Below, one piece after another: positions 57,470 through 64,000 of a stretch of 64,000 nucleotides of DNA; the stretch's first letter is position 1; the number at the start of each line of letters is the position of its first letter. Source of the stretch: Cylindrobasidium torrendii FP15055 ss-10 (Eukaryota; Basidiomycota; Agaricomycetes; Agaricales; Physalacriaceae); assembly GCA_000934385.1 (NCBI GenBank), contig KN880447.1:124001-188000 (forward strand), read 5' to 3'. The notes under the pieces are model-generated. The model ran no database searches. It was not told the origin of the DNA and saw only the letters and a program-made list of their open reading frames with translations. The position numbers and the translations under genes were made by a program.

Positions 57470-58614
57470 CGAAGAGAACGTGAAAGAGGGAAAGAGAGAA
57501 GAAGTGAAACTCAGGCAGGCGCCGTAAGTTTCAGGCCGGGTGGCTTCTGGCTCCTCGCTCCGAGTAATCCATTGAGCTTTGATATCGGCCAGAGCCCGGA
57601 TCATTTGGAGAAACCCAAAGAGGCCCGAACACGCGTGCGCAACGCATCGTGAGTCGCGGTTCTATGTTGGTTCTATGAACGGCGCGTGTTGAATGAATAA
57701 AGTAGCCTTGCCTAATCATGAGAACTACAAAACCACTTCCCTGGAGAGTGAATTATGCTAAGATTCGCATTAGTACAGTGCTGGGGAAGCGATTTCCGAT
57801 ATCATAGAGAAGTTAGTCTGGAGAGATGCGCGTTGTGAATGGGGGAATCACGCTAAGTCATCGGGGTTCGGGCCGATTTTGGCCTTCAACCGGCACGGCA
57901 GCAGGGTTCACTGCTAAAACCTGCAGTGCCAACAATTGCTGCAACGCTCACTGGGTTGGCTAAATCTCAACTACGGATTTGATTGCCGTGAGCGTCTTAA
58001 CTTGGGACATTGGAAATGTGTAAAATTCAGACATTGCAGTGAAGATCAGCGGCCTACCTCTTAGTATGACATCGCCTGTGCCAACATATGTTCAGTGCGC
58101 TTTGCATCGCAATATTGGCCGGACTTTGCGAAGTGGGACGGTGACAAAAGAGCGCTCAGAGTTATCATCTCGGACAATCGGCCTTATAATCGCATCTTTC
58201 TGATTTCTCACATTGTGTCGCGTGTCTTGACGCCGTCTGTGACCAGCTACTTGATTGTAAATATTCTTTCATTCTCTGGTCAAAATCCCACTGTACAGAC
58301 ATTTTAAGGAAGAGGGTTAGACAACGCCACTGGGTCGCAACTTGCAAGTGGAGGGCTGCGCAACAAGTTGCGGAAGGACCTCAAGAGCCTGTCTCATGAA
58401 GCAACTGTATGCTGTTGGTTTATCATATGTTGCAACGCTCTGTAAGATCTTTGTGCATCGATGTGGTAAGTACTAGTACATTCGTCCTTGAATGGTAAGA
58501 GCCACTCGGTAATCGGGCCGGCGTCCCGCAACTGTACAGTTTTCTCTTTTTGGAGACCACTGCCATCACGTCAGATCCCACCCGAATTTTCGCTTGCGAC
58601 CCCCTCAAGACACA
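57470..58614. other. Intergenic region, divergent promoters
   Basis: About 1.1 kb between the membrane-protein start and the RPL7 start. No reading frame stands out. The final part is probably the ribosomal-protein promoter. Confidence 0.45.
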
Positions 58615-59705
58615 ATGGCCCCCACGACGTACGTTCCGTTGCATTATGGTCGGACCTATCTAATTTATCCCCAGTGTCCCGACCGCTTCGGTGTGTGAAA
58701 TATCGACAAAATCCATGGCCTATAACTGAAATCTACTCAGGCGATCGAAGTGCCAGAGACCCTCCTCAAAAAGCGCAAGCAGAACGAAAAGGCTCGGGAA
58801 GAGCGCCTCACTGCTGCGTCTGAAGCTCGCAAGGTGTGTATTGCGTTGGACAAGTCTATACCAAGGATGCATATCAACCACCGAATGGCGAGCAGCAATG
58901 CGACGAAAGCCTTCAAATTAACCATCTTTCGGGACTGAACCCTACAATCCCTCTTGTCTTACCCATACTAAGACCGTGGCTCTAGGCTTCCAAGGCGAAG
59001 AGGAAAGTTATCTTCAAGCGCGCGGAGTCTTATGTGAAGGAGTACCTGACGAAGGAGAAGGAGGAGATTCGGCTGAAGAGGGCTGCACGGACAGCTGGCG
59101 ACTTCTACGTTGCCGCTGCACCGAAAGTGTACTTTGTTGTTCGTATCCGAGGGTGCGTGCTACGCCAATCGTGGGTGCCATAGCTGACCGCCGTTCAGTA
59201 TCAACGAGATCGCACCCAAGCCCCGTAAAATCCTCCAGCTCCTCCGCCTCCTCCAGATCAACAACGGTGTCTTTGTCAAGGTGACAAAGGCCACTCAGCA
59301 GATGCTCCGTCTTGTTGAGCCATACGTTACCTACGGCGAGCCCAACCTGAAGACCGTCCGCGAGCTGGTCTACAAGCGCGGCTACGGCAAGGTCGACAAG
59401 CAGCGCATTCCCCTTTCCAACAACCAAGTCATCGAGGCTTCGCTTGGAAAGCTCAACATCCTTTCCGTCGAGGACCTTGTCCACGAAATTTTCACCGCCG
59501 GCCCCAACTTCAAGCAGGTGCGCAATGTCTGTGATTCAAATTTCTTGATGTTGACAGGGTTCAGGCATCCAACTTCTTGTGGCCGTTCAAGCTCTCCAAC
59601 CCTACCGGTGGCTGGAGGCAGCGCAAGTTCAAGCACTTCGTCCAGGGTGGCGATTTCGGTGACCGGGAGAACAACATCAACAAGCTCATCAGGCAGATGA
59701 ACTAG
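58615..59705 (+). CDS. RPL7: 60S ribosomal protein uL30 (L7)
   Basis: A multi-exon gene. The first two exons are tiny: 58615-58628 (14 nt) and 58675-58690 (16 nt), giving MAPTTVPTAS, followed by exon 3 from 58741 with [17 protein letters not shown]. The rest follows RPL7 closely: [19 protein letters not shown], then [79 protein letters not shown], and EHIF-like LVHEIFTAG, ending with [20 protein letters not shown] and the final RQMN. It is a large-subunit protein at the 5S rRNA side of the ribosome. Two tiny leading exons are unusual but phase-consistent. Confidence 0.96.
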
Positions 59706-60409
59706 ATGTTATCGTGTCGGGGCCTCTCTTTACCATTATGATACTGCTGTTCTATGTCGTATGCCACCATGACTTGTATTTCACGCAAGCGCCGCGAAGC
59801 GCTCTGGGACTCTCGAACCAGTCCACTGCTTGTATTCTTAGTTGTGGTTAATCCGAGATTCAGTATGAGAGAAAGTTGCACAAATGGCTTCAAATTGAAG
59901 GAATATGTCGAGCAGGACACCGGGGAAGTGCTTGAATCCCTCACATCCATGCATCCCCGCCAACGCCGTTGACATCCGGTTGACATTGACTTGGAGCTTA
60001 TAAGCTCATTGGGTGCATAGTTGAGAGAGCAGGAAGGTTATTTTATTATGTGAATTCAAACAAACACGTAAAGTAGCAGAATAGTTGTGTGTACGCTAGG
60101 TGACCGATGCCTCCATGAGGATTTCTCCAGTCGGTTCAGCCAAAGAGCGCACACGTCGGTCTGAGGTTCTAAAGATGAAGGACCGCCGTGAACAAGGCGG
60201 TCTAACATGTGGTTGAAGAGAACCTGGAGTTGTTAAAAGATGCAGAAAAATCAGCAAACGCGCGGGTTTTGTTGACAGCTTTAGGGCAGGCGGCGGCAAT
60301 GGCCGTCTGGCGCGATCACAAATGACAGCATTCCAATGATGCAATGGTCTGCACGATACATTCATAACAGTCCGACCTAGCTTCCACTTCTGCATTCCAG
60401 TACTAGACA
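59706..60409. other. Intergenic region with 14-bp palindrome
   Basis: About 700 bp between RPL7 and the phosphatase gene. A perfect 14-bp palindrome, GAGCTTATAAGCTC, lies at 59994-60007, about 290 bp past the RPL7 stop. No gene is evident. Confidence 0.45.
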
Positions 60410-61833
60410 ATGGTGGAAACTGTCGGTGCTGATGACTTGCTTGTCCAGCTGGCCACCTACAACACAAACCTCCAAGGAAAGCAAGGCGTCCCACAAGATC
60501 TCGTTGACTGGCTCGCACCCACACTTCAAGTGTCCACCTTTCTCTCTCGTTCTCCTCGCGCGTCGGATATCATTGCTGTTGGATTCCAAGAACTTCTACC
60601 CTTACACCTGGGCTGTGAGTGCCCTTGTGCCGGGTTGCCCATCCAACCTCAACCACTACAGTGTCTGGTCTATCCACGGCCGTCATCGACCACCGTGCCG
60701 CGCATATACTCTCAGAGCTGGAAAGCCACGCCCCGAACAAGGAGAAATATGTCTTGGTCTCCAAGATAGTCAACGCTGGTCTTGCCCTTTTGATCTACGC
60801 GCGGGACGACACTGTAGCACGCACAGTATGCGATGTGCAAACCTCTTGGACTGGTTGCGGACCCATGTTCATGGGCAACAAGGGCGCAGTGGCCGTACGG
60901 TTCCGCATTCCTGGCGAAAGTAACGACTCCGGACAAACCTTCACGTAGGAGACTTCGATTATTTTGTCTGCGCTTGCTCACGCACTTTCCAGCTTCGTCT
61001 GCGCACATCTCACTGCCCACGCCCACCTTTTGGATCGCAGAATTGATGATTGGAACCATATTGTCAGCAGTCTTCTGTTTCCTCCCCTTGAAGGGTCGGA
61101 CACTCCGTCAACACTTTATGATACCTCCAATCTCTTTCTGCTCGGTGATCTTAACTTCCGCGTCGACCCTCCCGACGGGCATCCTCTACATGATTTCCAC
61201 CTCAAGGATATCCCCGTGGCTAGGACCATCGAACCAGAAGAAACGCGAAGTGCACTGAAGGAATTTGACCAGCTTCTCGTCGAGCAACGGAAGGGGAACA
61301 CTCTTATCGGGCTCCGGGAGGGTGACTTCTGGAAGTTCAAATGCACCTACAAGTATGAGCTAGGGGAGGTCGACACCTACAACACGAAACGGGTGCCCTC
61401 CTGGACAGACCGCATTTTGTATGTATCACACCTCGACGCCGCCGACACACAGGTCACTTCACATATCAAGAACTTGTTGTATACACACGTTCCAGGGTAC
61501 ACAACTTCAGATCATGTAAGATTTCTTGCTTCAGGCATCACCTCGTATATGCTAACATAGCTTTAGAAACCAGTTGTTGCTGTCCTTGCTGTCCCCCAAC
61601 GGCCCACCCCCTCGTCGTCTATCCCTCTCATTCATCTCCCATCAAACTACACTCCTACCATTGACAGCAAGGCCAACTTGAAGCGTTACACAGGGCTGGC
61701 AGTAGACCGTGTGATTGGAATTGTATGGTGGTTGTTCACCATTATTGGCGCAGGCTCGGCGGTGGTTGGACTGTTTAATTTCTTTGTAGGGTTCGGGGCG
61801 TGGAGGTGGTGGAGGACGCCCACCAACGTTTGA
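60410..61833 (+). CDS. Inositol polyphosphate 5-phosphatase, C-terminally membrane-anchored
   Basis: Multi-exon gene from ATG 60410; the product is roughly 430 residues. The catalytic core of the endonuclease/exonuclease/phosphatase fold shows ATYNTN (WNVN equivalent), VGFQELLPL, TGCGPMFMGNKGAVAVRF, VCAHLTAHAHLLDRRIDDWN, LFLLGDLNFR, the REGDFWKFKCTYKYELGEVD segment, VPSWTDRILY and TTSDHKPV. These are all diagnostic motifs, including metal-binding and catalytic residues. The enzyme removes the 5-phosphate from phosphoinositides such as PI(4,5)P2. After the catalytic domain the protein ends with a hydrophobic segment (IGIVWWLFTIIGAGSAVVGL) and a short basic tail, suggesting a tail anchor rather than the SKICH or Rho-GAP domain of other classes. 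Confidence 0.92.
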
Positions 61834-62478
61834 CTTCCATGCAGGGATACCTATACAGGCTATACTTTTGTATACTAGCGACATTAACGGACTGAACTTG
61901 AACTGGGTACCCCAGCGCGCCGCTGTGCTACTGTAATCATCTATGGGGCGAATGATATTCATTTGAGCGCATGATAGCGAGCAGAGATCGTATTTCCCAG
62001 TGATTTACAGCAGTCTAGATGGGTGTCAGTGTAACGGTTGAATTCCAGGCTTTGCGTGAAGGGAGTGAAGTACAGCGGAGTTCTCTGCACGGGCGCCATA
62101 GTCGGCCTCGAACGGTGTGGAAAGTGCATCGTGAGTGCATCTCACTATCCGTGCATTTGCAAAACCGGTCACAAGTTGTTCGAATGCGTTATCAGAACAA
62201 GAATATGCACTTACCCTTATGTGCGGACGAGGGAAAGCACCTGGCGGGTGCCCCGGAGTTCTGCAGTGACCACATGCCTTGGGCCCACATTTTAATTATA
62301 AATGACGTCAACCGTCAGAGATCGCATCTGCAAGCCAAGACACCAAGAAAATTGTCGTGAACGATTCGTTATATTCGATAGGTTGAGCAATCACGTTAAC
62401 AATATACGGGAAATATATACACATCTATTTGTTTATGGGCCCCCAAAGAAACATCACACCCGGTGCAGTTCAGCGCTA
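61834..62478. other. Intergenic region between convergent genes
   Basis: About 640 bp between the phosphatase stop and the carbonic anhydrase stop. No gene or RNA is recognised. Confidence 0.5.
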
Positions 62479-63323
62479 TTACTCGGACTTGGGCTTGGGA
62501 CCGTTCGTGACACCAAGGTCGACGAGCTTTCCTGTCGAAAGGTCGAAAACCATGCCATGGACGAAGACGTCCTTGCCCTTCGCGCTCTTGCTCGTCCAGG
62601 CCTTCTGTATGATCTCGGTCGTGCAAATGTTCTGCACTTGAACCTTGACATTCTCTTCAATGAGGATGGGCAGCGCCTCTGCTTGGGGAGCGGCGGAAAG
62701 CTCGAGGGATGATGCGAGGGCCGTGACGGGCTGAAGCCAGCGGTTGATGGGATCATTTGCTGGGAGCGCCCCGACAGTTGCGCACGCTTCACCGGCTACG
62801 AACTGCGGACAAGCCGCGAAACAGGCGTTGCAGCCACCGCACTCTGTATGCCCGACAACGATGACTGTTGTCGGGGAAAGAAAAGATATTCGGTTGGAAT
62901 GTAGCGTCAAATGAGGCAAAGAGATCAAGCACCGTGTTCAACGCCGAGGTAGTCAACGGCGTAGGTAAGCGCAGACAGAGCGCTATCGTCATCGAGATGG
63001 AATTGGCTAAAAAGAGATAAATGAGCGGGCCAAGACGCGGATAGTGGAGCTGGTTCAACGCACTTGGCAATGTTACGAAGCACAAACATGGTGCCCGGGC
63101 GTGAGCCAGTGATTACGGACTCGGGAACACGGGAGTCTGAGCAACCTATCCAGAAGACCTGCATGCAACGTTCGTCAGATAAACGGGCTCCACCATGGGG
63201 GCGTGGTCGACGCACCGGGGGCGCCTGTCCCTTGGCAAGTTCCGCGAAGAAGCCTGGCTCAGCATCCTCGACGTCGGCGGACCATTGCTCGTTGGCAGCA
63301 AGAACGCTCTTGATCAAGCTCAT
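62479..63323 (-). CDS. Beta-class carbonic anhydrase
   Basis: Minus-strand gene from ATG 63323 (MSLIKSVLAANEQWSADVED) to TAA 62479. It interconverts CO2 and bicarbonate, which supplies carboxylation reactions and CO2 sensing in fungi. The zinc-site motifs are intact: WIGCSDSRVPES (Cys and the Asp-Arg dyad) and VIVVGHTECGGCNACF (His and Cys). Surrounding segments, GTMFVLRNIA, FHLDDDSALSALTYAVDYL and GVEH, are typical. The C-terminus has FVHGMVFDLSTGKLVDLGV. There is no evident mitochondrial presequence, so a cytosolic location is most likely. Intron borders sit after APP, in RNIA-N and near GVEH. Confidence 0.95.
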
Positions 63324-64000
63324 GGCACTAGAAAAGCTGGATGGATGGGGGTGCTGGTGGTCGAAGCAAGGGAAGGGAGGTCTTCCGTATTGTAAGTTTT
63401 GGAGCTCAGTTATAAGGCTGTGATAGATATGCTCACCAAATATAACCCTTGTGAATCCTACAGGGTACCTTGCAGTAATTTGGTGGCGAGTGATGGGACC
63501 CGTATGAGTGCAAACTTCCAGCGATAAGCACCGTGTGTCCTGCAAAGTTGACCTGGGGCGGCTTGTGATGGTTTGAGGCAAAGTTCAAAATGCCAAGCCT
63601 TGGCTTTAAATGACAAGCATGGCAGATCATTGGGGTTGCAGCCGCCGCTATGCCGTTGATCCGGAACGCGATGCGCGTCAATTCGACTCCAGGTGAACGC
63701 GCATTTTTAACTCATGTTTTCCGAGTACGGAAGGGTTTCCCAACAGGAATAGCAGCACATTCGCTGCTTCGAGTCGTAAAATTGAATTTGATAAACCGTA
63801 GCATATTAGTCTTTCACCATGGCTGGCAGCATCTAGGCATTGGGGGCACAGCGCCACCAACAACTCAGGTGCCACCCGATGGCTGAGCTGTCCCAACGTT
63901 GCAGACTTACCCCGTAAATCACTAATATTCTCCTGAACCTTAGCATCAGAAACTGAATCCATTTTCCCGCAGGTGCAGCCTAGCCTGCTAATAGCAACGC
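63324..64000. other. Window edge upstream of carbonic anhydrase
   Basis: About 680 bp. Open frames are present on the minus strand (for example 63433-63681 and 63678-63962), but neither has a supported start, family match or splice sites. It probably contains the carbonic anhydrase promoter and part of the next gene's flank. Confidence 0.4.

Noticed and set aside
63433..63962. Minus-strand frames upstream of carbonic anhydrase
   Set aside because: No ATG-supported start, no recognisable domain and no splice link to the carbonic anhydrase exons.

Overview
The window is a gene-dense stretch of a filamentous basidiomycete genome, most likely an Agaricomycete. The evidence is intron-rich genes with short introns (mostly 45-65 nt, GTRNGT donors), lineage-typical families (a DUF7918-type protein, large F-box proteins, an HSP9/12 stress protein, a secreted DUF1996 protein) and compact eukaryotic housekeeping genes. 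No rRNA, tRNA, CRISPR array or intact transposon was recognised. Positions 275-374 are a 100-N assembly gap.

Layout, 1-27 kb: dimeric alpha/beta-barrel-like protein (+), a doubtful small gene (+), protein kinase (+), BCS1 AAA chaperone (+), DUF7918-type protein (-), V-ATPase subunit D (+), Ser/Pro-rich orphan (+), UNC93-like transporter (+), F-box protein (-), 15-exon DHA2-type MFS transporter (-), Ran GTPase (+), LUC7 splicing factor (+), and a 916-residue conserved protein with a cadherin/He-PIG-like Ig segment (+).

Layout, 27-48 kb: USP48-like deubiquitinase ending in an NZF zinc finger (-), GAA1 GPI transamidase subunit (+), NmrA-like Rossmann protein (-), Rheb GTPase (-), SAM37/metaxin (-), secreted PL1-like pectate lyase (+), secreted DUF1996 protein (-), XAP5/FAM50 (-), mitochondrial uS13 (+), TRAPP subunit BET3 (-), BUD23 rRNA methyltransferase (+).

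Layout, 48-64 kb: His-rich F-box protein (+), CHM7/CHMP7 ESCRT-III protein (-), CLPTM1-family protein (+), HSP9/12 protein (+), single-pass membrane protein (-), ribosomal protein L7 (+), membrane-anchored inositol 5-phosphatase (+), beta-carbonic anhydrase (-).

The genes do not form one pathway. The main organisational theme is head-to-head housekeeping pairs whose start codons lie only 51-91 bp apart (USP48-like/GAA1, FAM50/uS13m, BET3/BUD23, CHM7/CLPTM1). I found no convincing new multi-gene system. The best leads are the NZF on the deubiquitinase, the Ig-like segment in the 916-residue protein, two GC-AG introns, a 31-nt intron, a His-rich F-box tail and a dispersed CTCAGCGCT-type intergenic element. 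Exon models were built by eye from splice consensus and family conservation, with no computed alignment.
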